Source: JAIBJN01 sp963838795
GTDB taxonomy: Bacteria; Actinomycetota; Thermoleophilia; Gaiellales; Gaiellaceae
DNA: 64,000 nt
Assembly (NCBI GenBank): GCA_963838795.1
Contig: CAWISL010000006.1
Span: 20,271 to 84,270, forward strand
Direction: 5' to 3'
Shown here: positions 47,727 through 55,584 of the stretch, in pieces
Numbering within the stretch: the stretch's first letter is position 1
Layout: each line of letters begins with the position of its first letter
Made by a program: the position numbers and the translations under genes
Notes under the pieces: generated by a model
The model's database searches: none
What the model was told of the DNA's origin: nothing
What the model saw: only the letters and a program-made list of their open reading frames with translations

Positions 47727-49018
47727 GAGCGCTTGCGCTGGTCGACGGGGAGCACTATCCCGACGTGGTCGTCGAGACCCTCGCGTCGCTTCGCTACGAG
47801 GTCGTCGGTGCGGTCCTGCTCGGCGGGACCGAGAAGCTTCGCGACGGCGTTCCCGACTACGGCGTCCCGCTCTGGAACACCTTGGCCGACGCGCTGGTCG
47901 AAGTGAACGTGGACGTGGTGGTCGACCTTTCGGACGAGCCGGTCATGGCCCCAACGCGCCGTTTCCGGCTCGCCTCGCTCGCACTCTCCCATGGGATTCC
48001 GTACGTGGGAGCCGACTTCAGGCTCGATCCGGTCCGGTTCGCGCCCTACGCGCAACCGGCGCTGGCCGTGATCGGGACCGGCAAGCGAGTGGGCAAGACG
48101 GCGGTGGCGGGGCATGTTGCCCGGCTGCTCTCGGGCGCGCGCGAGATCGTCGTCGTCGCCATGGGCCGCGGCGGCCCACGGGAGCCGGTCGTGATGCAGG
48201 CTTCCCCGTCCCTCGCCGACCTGCTCGCGCTCTCGCGCTCGGGTGTCCATGCCGCGTCGGACTACCTCGAGGACGCGGCGCTCGCCGACGTCGTCACGGT
48301 CGGCGCCCGGCGTTGCGGCGGCGGGCTGGCCGGCCGGCCGTTCGCCTCCAACGTCGAGGAAGCCGCGCGGCTCGCGGCCGAGCTCGACCCGGATCTCGTC
48401 CTGCTGGAGGCGAGCGGGGCGACGCTCGTCCCGGTCGAGGCGGGCGCAAGGATCCTGGTGGCCGGCGCCCACCAGGAGCCGGAAACGGTCACGGGCTACC
48501 TCGGCGCCTACCGCCTCCTCCTCAGCGACCTCGTCGTCCTCACCATGTGCGAGGAGCCCCTCGCGACGCGGCGGCAGATCGAGGACCTTCGCCTGGCGAT
48601 CGCTGCTGTCGACCCGAACCTGCCAGTGATCGCCACCGTGCTGCGCCCGCGTCCTGTCGAGCCGGTGGCGGGTCGACGGGCGGTGTTCTTCTCCACGGCC
48701 CCTGCCGCCGTACATGACAGGCTGGGCGAGCACCTCGCGCGCGAGCACGGCGCGGAGATCGCCTTCGTGTCCGGCAGCCTGGCCAACCGCGAGGCGCTGC
48801 TCGCCGAGCTCGAGTTGCCCCAGGTGGCCGGCGCCGAGGTGTACGTGACGGAGATCAAGGCGGCGGCGATCGACGTGGTCGCCGAGACAGCCGAGACCCG
48901 CGGGATCCCGCTCGTGTTCGCGGACAACGAAGTGGTGCCGCTTCCCGGCGAGCTCGACCTTGACGTGGCCGTGGAGGCCCTCGCGGACGCGCTCGTCGCC
49001 ACGGGGGCCGCGACATGA
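47723..49018 (+). CDS. cpgS: Cyclic 2,3-diphosphoglycerate synthetase
   Basis: A 431-residue protein matching archaeal cDPG synthetase, which closes 2,3-diphosphoglycerate to the cyclic anhydride with ATP. Visible are MRALALVDGEHYPDVVVETL, LADALVEVNVDVVVDLSDEP, a P-loop GTGKRVGKT (118-126), and the C-terminal VYVTEIKAAAIDVVAETAET. Start and stop overlap both neighbours by 4 bases (ATGA each), so it is coupled with the phosphoesterase and 2-phosphoglycerate kinase genes. cDPG is a thermoprotectant or phosphate store in some methanogens; its role here is unknown. Confidence 0.88.
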   Translation: MRALALVDGEHYPDVVVETLASLRYEVVGAVLLGGTEKLRDGVPDYGVPLWNTLADALVEVNVDVVVDLSDEPVMAPTRRFRLASLALSHGIPYVGADFRLDPVRFAPYAQPALAVIGTGKRVGKTAVAGHVARLLSGAREIVVVAMGRGGPREPVVMQASPSLADLLALSRSGVHAASDYLEDAALADVVTVGARRCGGGLAGRPFASNVEEAARLAAELDPDLVLLEASGATLVPVEAGARILVAGAHQEPETVTGYLGAYRLLLSDLVVLTMCEEPLATRRQIEDLRLAIAAVDPNLPVIATVLRPRPVEPVAGRRAVFFSTAPAAVHDRLGEHLAREHGAEIAFVSGSLANREALLAELELPQVAGAEVYVTEIKAAAIDVVAETAETRGIPLVFADNEVVPLPGELDLDVAVEALADALVATGAAT

Positions 49019-49938
49019 ACAGCGACCGCCGTCCGCCCGAGGCACTCCTCTCCGAGGACGGGAGGCTGCCCTACTCGAAGGGGCTCATGGCCAGGACGCT
49101 CATGGGCACCGGCATCCGTCCCGAGCGGGCCTACGACCTCGCCCGCCTGATCGAGGGGGAGCTGATTCGCACCGAGGAGTACCAGGCCGTCGACGCGGAG
49201 CGTCTCTACGAGGTTGCGGCGGCTGTTCTCGCCGAGCACGAGAACGGCGAAGCCGTGCTCCTCCTGCGCCGCCTCCAGGCGCTTCGCGAGCTCGACCTGC
49301 CGATCGTGCTCCTCGTCGGCGGCGCCACCGGGACCGGCAAGTCCACCGTGGCGACCGAGATCGCCCACCGTCTCGGCATCACGCGGGTCACCTCCACGGA
49401 CACCGTGCGCCAGACGATGCGCGCCTTCTTCGCTCAGCGGTTCATGCCCTCGATCCACTATTCGAGCTTCGAGGCTGGCCCCGCGCTACGCATCCACGAA
49501 GGCGAGGAGGTCGACGCGGCCCTGCTCGGCTTCAAGGAGCAGACCCGGAACGTGCTCGTCGGCGTCAAGGCCGTCATCTCGCGCGCGCTCGAGGAGAGCT
49601 ACTCGATCGCCGTCGAGGGCGTCCATCTTGTCCCCGGCGCGCTTCCGCGCTCCTACGACGGGGCCGTCGTCGTCCAGTGCATGCTCGCCATCGCCGACGA
49701 GCACGAGCACGCGACGCATTTCTATGTCCGTGACGCCGGCTCGCAGGGCCTGCGGCCGATGCAGAAGTACCTCCGGTCGCTGCCCGAGATCCGGCGAATC
49801 CAGGACTACCTCGTCGAGCGCGCCGAGAAGGCGGGGGTGCCGGTGATCGAGAACACCCGGATGGAGACGGCGGTGAACGCGATCATCCACCTTGTGCTCG
49901 CCGAGGTCGAGCGCGCCCGGGACCAGGCTCGAGCCTGA
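49015..49938 (+). CDS. 2-phosphoglycerate kinase
   Basis: A 307-residue protein: an N-terminal ATP-cone-like region (LPYSKGLMARTLMGTGIRPE, about 1-95) and a P-loop kinase domain (LLVGGATGTGKSTVATEIA, P-loop 103-111; RVTSTDTVRQTMRAFF; AVEGVHLVPGALP; THFYVRDAG). This is the layout of methanogen 2-phosphoglycerate kinase, making 2,3-diphosphoglycerate, the substrate of the preceding synthetase. It overlaps that gene by 4 bases and precedes the GlpX paralogue by 1 base. Confidence 0.9.
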   Translation: MNSDRRPPEALLSEDGRLPYSKGLMARTLMGTGIRPERAYDLARLIEGELIRTEEYQAVDAERLYEVAAAVLAEHENGEAVLLLRRLQALRELDLPIVLLVGGATGTGKSTVATEIAHRLGITRVTSTDTVRQTMRAFFAQRFMPSIHYSSFEAGPALRIHEGEEVDAALLGFKEQTRNVLVGVKAVISRALEESYSIAVEGVHLVPGALPRSYDGAVVVQCMLAIADEHEHATHFYVRDAGSQGLRPMQKYLRSLPEIRRIQDYLVERAEKAGVPVIENTRMETAVNAIIHLVLAEVERARDQARA

Positions 49939-49939
49939 G

Positions 49940-50914
49940 TTGAGCGCCCAGGACCCGCGCTGCCGGTGCGAGGCCTACGCGGCCGTCACGGAGCGTGCGG
50001 CTCTCGCTGGGGCGCGCTGGCTCGGGCGCGGCGATGTGAAGGGAGCGGAGGAGTCGGCGGCGACCGCGATGCGGGAAGGGCTCGACGCCCTCGAGATCAC
50101 GGGCCGGGTGGTCGTCGGAGGCGACCAGGAGGCCGACGCGCTGGCGATCGGCGGCATCGTCGGGAGCGGCGGCCCTGAGGTCGACCTGGCGGTCGACCCG
50201 CTCGAAGGCCGAGCGGTGGTCGCGCGCGGCGACTACGGCGCCATGTCCATGATCGCGACCGGCGAGTCGGGGTCCTTCCCGCGCCTGCCGCAGATGTACA
50301 TGCGCAAGATGGCCGTGGGCCCGGTCGCCCGCGGCCGGATCGACCTCGGGAAGTCGATCGGTGAGAACGTCGCGGCGATCGCCGACGCGTACGGTCGCAG
50401 GCCGGCCGACATCACCGCGATCGTCCTCGACCGGCCGCGCCACCACGACCTGATCGAGGAGATCCGCGCCGCCGGCGCACGCATCAAGCTGATCCAGGAC
50501 GGCGACGTCACCGCGTCGATCACCGCCGCCGTGCGCGGCACCAACGACCACCTCGCCGTCGGGATCGGAGGTGCCCGCCAGGCCGTGCTGTCCGCGGCTG
50601 CCCTTCGCTGCCTGGGCGGCGAGCTCCAGGCGCAGTTCTGGCCGACCTCGCGCGACGAGATCGAGCAGGCCCGGGAGTACGGGATCGACGACCTCTACAA
50701 GGTCTTCGAGACCGACGAGCTCGCCCCGGGCGAGGTGATCGTCGCCGCCACCGGGGTCACGAACGGCGACCTGCTCCGGGGCGTTCGCTTCCTGACGGAC
50801 AGCGCCCGCTCGCACTCGCTCGTCATGTGCACCCGCCACAACTGGGTGCGTTTCGTCGACGGGATCCACTTCTTCGCCCGGGAGCGGCGCGAAGAGGTAC
50901 GCCTCCTCGGTTGA
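49940..50914 (+). CDS. Divergent GlpX-type phosphatase paralogue with altered metal site
   Basis: A 324-residue protein clearly homologous to class II fructose-1,6-bisphosphatase: AGARWLGRGDVKGAEESAAT, VDLAVDPLEGRAVVARG, SGSFPRLPQMYMRKMAVGPV, IQDGDVTASITAAVRGTND and LRCLGGELQAQFWP. Compared with the intact GlpX at 29334-30326, the GEGEKDEAP ligand motif reads GGDQEAD, DPLEGT reads DPLEGR, and GGTPEG reads GGARQA. Two metal-ligand glutamates therefore appear lost. The start is TTG 49940. It is the fourth gene of the cDPG operon, so it may act on a phosphoglycerate or be a regulatory homologue. Confidence 0.85.
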   Translation: MSAQDPRCRCEAYAAVTERAALAGARWLGRGDVKGAEESAATAMREGLDALEITGRVVVGGDQEADALAIGGIVGSGGPEVDLAVDPLEGRAVVARGDYGAMSMIATGESGSFPRLPQMYMRKMAVGPVARGRIDLGKSIGENVAAIADAYGRRPADITAIVLDRPRHHDLIEEIRAAGARIKLIQDGDVTASITAAVRGTNDHLAVGIGGARQAVLSAAALRCLGGELQAQFWPTSRDEIEQAREYGIDDLYKVFETDELAPGEVIVAATGVTNGDLLRGVRFLTDSARSHSLVMCTRHNWVRFVDGIHFFARERREEVRLLG

Positions 50915-51089
50915 TGCTCGACCGGCAGCCAGCGCACTCGTGGCTGGCGGCCGCGACGCAGCGCCGGATCGTCACGCTCGCCTTTGCACGTACCGCCAGT
51001 ACGCGACTGCAGGCGATCGCGGCGCCCGGCTCGGTCGCAACCGTCCCCACGAGCACGCCGGCCACCCGCCGAACATCTAGGCTTAGGGT

Positions 51090-51389
51090 ATGCCCACCCG
51101 CGAGGACATCTTCGAGGCGTTGCGGGTCGTGGAGGACCCTGAGCTCGGGATGGACATCGTCGAGCTTGGCCTTCTCTACGACGCGGAGGTCGAGGGGCCG
51201 AAGGTGCACGTCACCTACAGCCTGACCTCGATGGGCTGCCCGGTCGGCCCTATGATCGAGCAGCAGATCCAGGAGGTCGTCGAGAGCCTGGACGGCGTCG
51301 AGCAGGTCGAGACCGAGCTCACGTGGGAGCCGCCGTGGAGCCCGGAGCGCATGTCCGACGACGCCAAGTTCATCCTCGGCTTCGGCTAG
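51090..51389 (+). CDS. MIP18/DUF59-family iron-sulfur assembly factor (SufT-like)
   Basis: A 99-residue protein: EALRVVEDPELGMDIVELGL, VHVTYSLTSMGCPVGPMIEQ with the conserved Cys, and VETELTWEPPWSPERMSDDA. These are the DUF59 hallmarks of SufT/PaaD-like Fe-S assembly or maturation factors. The 175 bases upstream (50915-51089) contain no gene I can support. It may work with the BolA-Grx pair elsewhere in the window. Confidence 0.93.
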   Translation: MPTREDIFEALRVVEDPELGMDIVELGLLYDAEVEGPKVHVTYSLTSMGCPVGPMIEQQIQEVVESLDGVEQVETELTWEPPWSPERMSDDAKFILGFG

Positions 51390-51469
51390 AGGGCAGACTC
51401 GACTTTCGGCGAGTCCGGACAGGCCGTTCGGCGGTGGGGACGCTCCGCATTCCCGCGCACACTCAAACC

Positions 51470-51673
51470 ATGGGTGAGCGGGCGATCCCGAAGCGGACGT
51501 CCCTGGCGGAGGACACGCGCGTTCGACGCTGGCGCAAGTCGCAGCTGATCGCCCTCGGCTTCAGCGCGAGCGACGCCAACGCGCTCACGAGGGCGCCGGT
51601 CGACCTCGGGGAGGCGCGAAAGCTCGTGGCGTCCGGATGCCCGCACGAGATCGCGCGGCGCATCCTGCTCTAG
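51470..51673 (+). CDS. Small hypothetical protein
   Basis: A 67-residue basic protein from ATG 51470: TRVRRWRKSQLIALGFSASD, ANALTRAPVDLGEARKLVAS and GCPHEIARRILL. It has two predicted helices and a Cys/His pair near the end. Unknown function; convergent with the reductase gene 6 bases away. Confidence 0.6.
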   Translation: MGERAIPKRTSLAEDTRVRRWRKSQLIALGFSASDANALTRAPVDLGEARKLVASGCPHEIARRILL

Positions 51674-51679
51674 AGGTCG

Positions 51680-52663
51680 TTACGCGCCGACCTTGAGGAC
51701 GACCTTGCCGAGCTGGCGGCCCGCCTCCAGGTGCTCGTGCGCCGCGGCCGCCTCCTCGAGCGGGAAGACGCGGTCGACTACCGGCTTCGCCCGGCCGCTC
51801 GCGACCAGCTCGTAGACGGCCTGAAAGTCCGCCTGCGTCCCCATCGTCGAGCCGACCACGGTGAGCTGCTTCCACCAGATGCGGTGCAGGTTCGCAGGCG
51901 GGTTCGGGCCGCTCGTGGCGCCGCAGACGGCGATGCGCCCTCCCGCAGCCGCCACCTGGAGCGACGTCTTCCAGGTCGCCTCGCCGACGTGCTCGACTAC
52001 GACGTCGGCGCCGTGACCGTCCGTCACCTCCCGCACCGTCCCGGCGACGTCGCCCTCGGCGTGGTTCACTGCCGCGTCCGCGCCCAGCTGGAGGGCACGC
52101 TCGAGCTTCTCGTCGCTCGACGAGGTGACGATCACGCGCGCTCCCAGCGCCTTCGCCACCTGGAGCGAGGCAGTCGCCACGCCGCTTCCGATCCCCCACA
52201 CGAAGACCCACTCGCCCTCGCCGAGCCCGGCCCGCGTCACGAGCATCCGGTAGGCGGTCTCGAAGACGAGAGGGAAGGAGGCGGCCTCCTCGAACGAGAG
52301 GCCGTCCGGAAGTGAATAGACGTAGTCAGCGGGGAGCGCGATGAGCTCGGCATGCGTCCCGTCCATATGCTCGCCGACGATTCTGGCCCCCTCGTCGAGG
52401 CCTGGGTTGATGACGACCGCGTCGCCCTCGGCGAAGCGGTCGACCCCGGCGCCAAGCCCGACGACGACGCCGGCCCCGTCCGCGCCGAGGATCCGCGGCT
52501 TGGGAGCCGAGGGCAGCCCCCGCCGCAGCCAGATGTCGAGGTGGTTGAGCGAGGCTGCCTCGAGGCGGATGAGCACCTCGCCCGGTCCGGGTGCGGGATC
52601 GGGCGCGTCCTCGTACCTGAGGACCTCCGGCCCGCCGTCCTCGTGGATGCGCACGGCCTTCAC
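51680..52663 (-). CDS. Zinc-independent MDR oxidoreductase (quinone-reductase/ADH-like)
   Basis: A 327-residue medium-chain reductase: KAVRIHEDGGPEVLRYEDAP, EAASLNHLDIWLRRG, ILGADGAGVVVGLGAGVDRF, FVWGIGSGVATASLQVAKAL (Rossmann), VVVEHVGEATWKTSLQVAAA and TQADFQAVYELVASG. There are no obvious catalytic-zinc ligands and no structural four-Cys cluster. The substrate is unknown. The start is GTG 52663, 42 bases from the divergent queG. Confidence 0.88.
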   Translation of the reverse strand: MKAVRIHEDGGPEVLRYEDAPDPAPGPGEVLIRLEAASLNHLDIWLRRGLPSAPKPRILGADGAGVVVGLGAGVDRFAEGDAVVINPGLDEGARIVGEHMDGTHAELIALPADYVYSLPDGLSFEEAASFPLVFETAYRMLVTRAGLGEGEWVFVWGIGSGVATASLQVAKALGARVIVTSSSDEKLERALQLGADAAVNHAEGDVAGTVREVTDGHGADVVVEHVGEATWKTSLQVAAAGGRIAVCGATSGPNPPANLHRIWWKQLTVVGSTMGTQADFQAVYELVASGRAKPVVDRVFPLEEAAAAHEHLEAGRQLGKVVLKVGA

Positions 52664-52705
52664 GGCGCGATCGTATCGGGTGAGCGGTGCTACCTTGCGG
52701 GCGAG

Positions 52706-53713
52706 ATGACGAGCGCGGAGCTCGCCCAGCTGGGGGAGGAGCTCGGAATCGACGTCGTCGGCGCCGCGGCCGCGCGGCCGTACGCCGAGACGGAGCGGGC
52801 GATTCGAGAGCGCAGCGCCCGCGGGCTCTTCGCCGACATGCGCTTCACAATGGCCCAGCCGGAGGTCTCCTGCCACCCGGAGACGCTGCTCCCCGGCGCC
52901 CGCACGGTCGTCTCGGCCGCGCTCTGCTACTACGCGCCCGGCCCCGAGCCGACGTCGGGCGAGGGACGCCTGCCCCGCTACACGTGGGCCGACCACTACG
53001 CCCAGCTGCGCGAGAAGCTCGACGCCCTCGGCAAGCGGCTGGGCGGCGCCTACCGCGTGCTCGTCGACGCGAACCAGCACGTCGACCGCGAGGGCGCGGC
53101 GCGGTCCGGAGTCGGTTTCTACGGCAAGAACACCATGCTGATCACGCGCGCGCACGGCTCCTGGGTCGTGCTCGGGACGCTCGTCACCGAGGTCGAAGTC
53201 GAGCCGACGCCTCCGCTCGAGCTCGACTGCGGCTCGTGCACGCTCTGCATCGAGGCGTGCCCGACCGGAGCCCTCGACGAGCCCGGCGTGGTCGACGCGA
53301 CGAAATGTCTCTCGTACTGGACGCAGGCGCCGGCCGCGATCCCGGAGCCCTACCGGAAGGAGCTCGGGTCTCAGGTCTACGGCTGCGACATCTGCCAGGA
53401 CGTGTGTCCCTGGAACCGCGGGGTCGAGAAGCGGCGCGCCGGCGTCCGTCCGGAGCCCGACGCCGAGCCCGTCGTCTCGCTCCTCGACTGGCTGCGCCTG
53501 CCCGAGGAGGAGCTGCGCGAGCGCTATTCGCGGCTCTACTTCCCGCGCAACGACCCGCGCTACCTGCGGAGAAACGCTCTTGTCGCCGCGGGCAACGCCG
53601 CCGATACAGGGTTGGTGGAAGCCGTGCGCCCGCATTCCGAGGGCGACGACCAGCTGCTCCGCGAGCACGCCGAGTGGGCACTGGCCCGACTCGAGGGCCC
53701 GGATGAGCGCTGA
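52706..53713 (+). CDS. queG: Epoxyqueuosine reductase
   Basis: A 335-residue cobalamin- and Fe-S-dependent enzyme that reduces epoxyqueuosine to queuosine in tRNA. Visible are the N-terminal reductive-dehalogenase-like part (FADMRFTMAQPEVSCHPETL, PRYTWADHYAQLREKL), DREGAARSGVGFYGKNTML, and two [4Fe-4S] motifs CGSCTLCIEACPTGAL and CDICQDVCPWN, followed by a short HEAT-like tail. Its stop overlaps the next start (ATGAGCGCTGA), coupling it to the histidine kinase. Confidence 0.96.
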   Translation: MTSAELAQLGEELGIDVVGAAAARPYAETERAIRERSARGLFADMRFTMAQPEVSCHPETLLPGARTVVSAALCYYAPGPEPTSGEGRLPRYTWADHYAQLREKLDALGKRLGGAYRVLVDANQHVDREGAARSGVGFYGKNTMLITRAHGSWVVLGTLVTEVEVEPTPPLELDCGSCTLCIEACPTGALDEPGVVDATKCLSYWTQAPAAIPEPYRKELGSQVYGCDICQDVCPWNRGVEKRRAGVRPEPDAEPVVSLLDWLRLPEEELRERYSRLYFPRNDPRYLRRNALVAAGNAADTGLVEAVRPHSEGDDQLLREHAEWALARLEGPDER

Positions 53714-55370
53714 GCTCGAGCGCCGCCGGCGCACCGAGATCTGGATCGCCTGGGTTCGCGTGTTCGCGGTGCCGTTCGCCGCCTTCGAGGTGGCGATCGT
53801 CGGAGACGAGCACCCACCCGGCTACGAGCGCTGGGGTTGGGCGACGGCGGCAGCGCTCTCGCTCGGCGCGGTCGCCTTCTTCTGGCTCGCGCGCCGCCCG
53901 CTCGACGGCAAGGCGCTCGGCCGCATCGGGTTTCTCGCCCTCGCCTTCGACACGGCCATCGTCTACGCCTTCGTGTTCGTCTACACGTTCGAGCCGAGCA
54001 CGCCGGCCTGGGGGATCCTTTACATCCCCGTGATCGAGGGCGCGCTCCGCTACGGGATGAAGGGCGGCGCGCTCGTCCCGATCGTCGTGCTCCCGCTCGT
54101 CTTCCTCGCCGAGTGGTGGCGCGCGGAGGAGTTCGGTCCCCCGCCGTTCGATCTCGACCACGTCACGCTCCCGTTCGGGCTCCAGATCCTGATCGGCCTC
54201 GTCGTCGGCTGGCTCGTCGACCGGCTGCGGGCCGAGACGACAATCGCCGAGGCTCGTGCCGCGGAGGCCGAGGACCTGCGCGACCGGCTCGGGCGCCGCG
54301 CCGACGTGCTCGAGGCAGTCAACCGTGCGGCCCGGGCGCTGGGCTCGTCCCTCGACCAGGACCGCGCGCTCGCCGCCTTTCGGGACGAGCTGCAGAGCAT
54401 GATCGCGTTCGACCATCTCCGCATCGAGGTGGCGGCCGCAACCGACTCGATCTTCGCCAGCGCCGCCGGCCTGGGAGCCGGTCAGGGAGGCGACGAGGTC
54501 GTCGCGCCGCTGACGCTCGGGGACCGCGCGCTCGGGACGCTCACGGTGGCGCGCGAGGCCGGGCCGGCGTTCACCTCGGAGGAGGTCGAGATGCTGACGC
54601 TCCTCGCGAGCCAGGTCGCGGCGGCCGTCGAGAACATCCGCGCGTACGAGGCCGAGCGCAGCGCCGCGGAGGAGCTTCGCCGCCTCTCGTCGCTGCGGGC
54701 GGACTTCGTCTCCATGGTCTCCCACGAGCTGCGAGCTCCGATGGCCTCGGTGATCGGCTGCGCCCAGACGCTGAACCGGCGCTGGCGCGAGCTGACGCAG
54801 GAGCAACGGGAGTCCTTCCTCGGGTTGATCGAGAGCGAGATGTCGCGCCTCTCCGACCTGGTGGGCGACGTGCTCGACACGTCGCGCATCGAGGCCGGCA
54901 CGTTCCCCTACTCCTTCGACGCCGTCGACGTCGAGGAGCTGGTCCGGGAGACGGCGGCGGTCGTCTCGCTGGGCCAGGACGAGGTCCGGGTGACGACCCG
55001 CGTCCCGCCGACGCTCCCACCAGTGCAGGGAGACCGCGAACGGCTGCGGCAGCTGCTCTGGAACCTGCTCACGAACGCGGTCAAGTACACGATCACGGGC
55101 GACGAGATCGAGGTGGCGGCCGCGAACGAGCAGGACGTCGTCGCCGTCAGCGTGCGCGACCACGGGCCCGGCATCCCGCCCGAGTCGCAGCGGCTCATCT
55201 TCGAGAAGTTCGGGCGCGTGAGCCAGGACGGCGGCTCGAAGCCGGGAGCGGGCCTCGGCCTCTTCATCGCGCGCTCGATCGCCGAGGCGCACGGGGGGAC
55301 GCTGGACGTCGAATCGGCGCCAGGCTCGGGGGCGACGTTCACCGTGCGGCTGCCGCTGGCGCACGCGTGA
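53703..55370 (+). CDS. Membrane sensor histidine kinase with GAF domain
   Basis: A 555-residue kinase. There are five or six TM segments (about 15-185), a coiled-coil linker, a GAF domain (about 205-325), HisKA (LRADFVSMVSHELRAPMASV, phospho-acceptor His in SHELRAP), and HATPase_c (LLWNLLTNAVKYT N-box, VRDHGPGIPPE, FGRVSQDG, GAGLGLFIARSI). No response regulator gene is adjacent. It overlaps queG by 11 bases and the next small gene by 4. The stimulus is unknown. Confidence 0.94.
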   Translation: MSAELERRRRTEIWIAWVRVFAVPFAAFEVAIVGDEHPPGYERWGWATAAALSLGAVAFFWLARRPLDGKALGRIGFLALAFDTAIVYAFVFVYTFEPSTPAWGILYIPVIEGALRYGMKGGALVPIVVLPLVFLAEWWRAEEFGPPPFDLDHVTLPFGLQILIGLVVGWLVDRLRAETTIAEARAAEAEDLRDRLGRRADVLEAVNRAARALGSSLDQDRALAAFRDELQSMIAFDHLRIEVAAATDSIFASAAGLGAGQGGDEVVAPLTLGDRALGTLTVAREAGPAFTSEEVEMLTLLASQVAAAVENIRAYEAERSAAEELRRLSSLRADFVSMVSHELRAPMASVIGCAQTLNRRWRELTQEQRESFLGLIESEMSRLSDLVGDVLDTSRIEAGTFPYSFDAVDVEELVRETAAVVSLGQDEVRVTTRVPPTLPPVQGDRERLRQLLWNLLTNAVKYTITGDEIEVAAANEQDVVAVSVRDHGPGIPPESQRLIFEKFGRVSQDGGSKPGAGLGLFIARSIAEAHGGTLDVESAPGSGATFTVRLPLAHA

Positions 55371-55558
55371 CCTTCGCCTGGTACGCGACGAAGGACGGGC
55401 GCGTCCGCATCTCCTGGGGCGGCAAAGCGGTGGTCACCCTTGCCGGTGCCCGCGCCGCGCGCTTCCTGCAGGAGGTCGACGGAGCCGACGCCGACGCCGA
55501 GCAGCTCCTGCTGGCCCGGGTGACGGGCAACTTCAAGCGCGGCAACGAGCGCCGCTAA
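55367..55558 (+). CDS. Small hypothetical protein downstream of the kinase
   Basis: A 63-residue protein from GTG 55367, overlapping the kinase stop (GTGA): MTFAWYATKDGRVRISWGGK, AVVTLAGARAARFLQEVDGA and ARVTGNFKRGNERR. It is compact, beta-then-alpha and basic at the end. It is translationally coupled to the kinase, so it could be an accessory protein. No family is recognised. Confidence 0.65.
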   Translation: MTFAWYATKDGRVRISWGGKAVVTLAGARAARFLQEVDGADADAEQLLLARVTGNFKRGNERR

Positions 55559-55584
55559 GGGCCCTCGGTCGCGCCCTGGGATGA

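Noticed and set aside
50915..51089. Possible small gene between the GlpX paralogue and the SufT-like gene
   Set aside because: Open frames exist on both strands but none has a good start, ribosome site or recognisable sequence.
51397..51416. Small hairpin GACTCG...CGAGTC after the SufT-like gene as a terminator
   Set aside because: The 6-bp stem with an 8-base loop and no U-tract is too weak to call in DNA of this composition.
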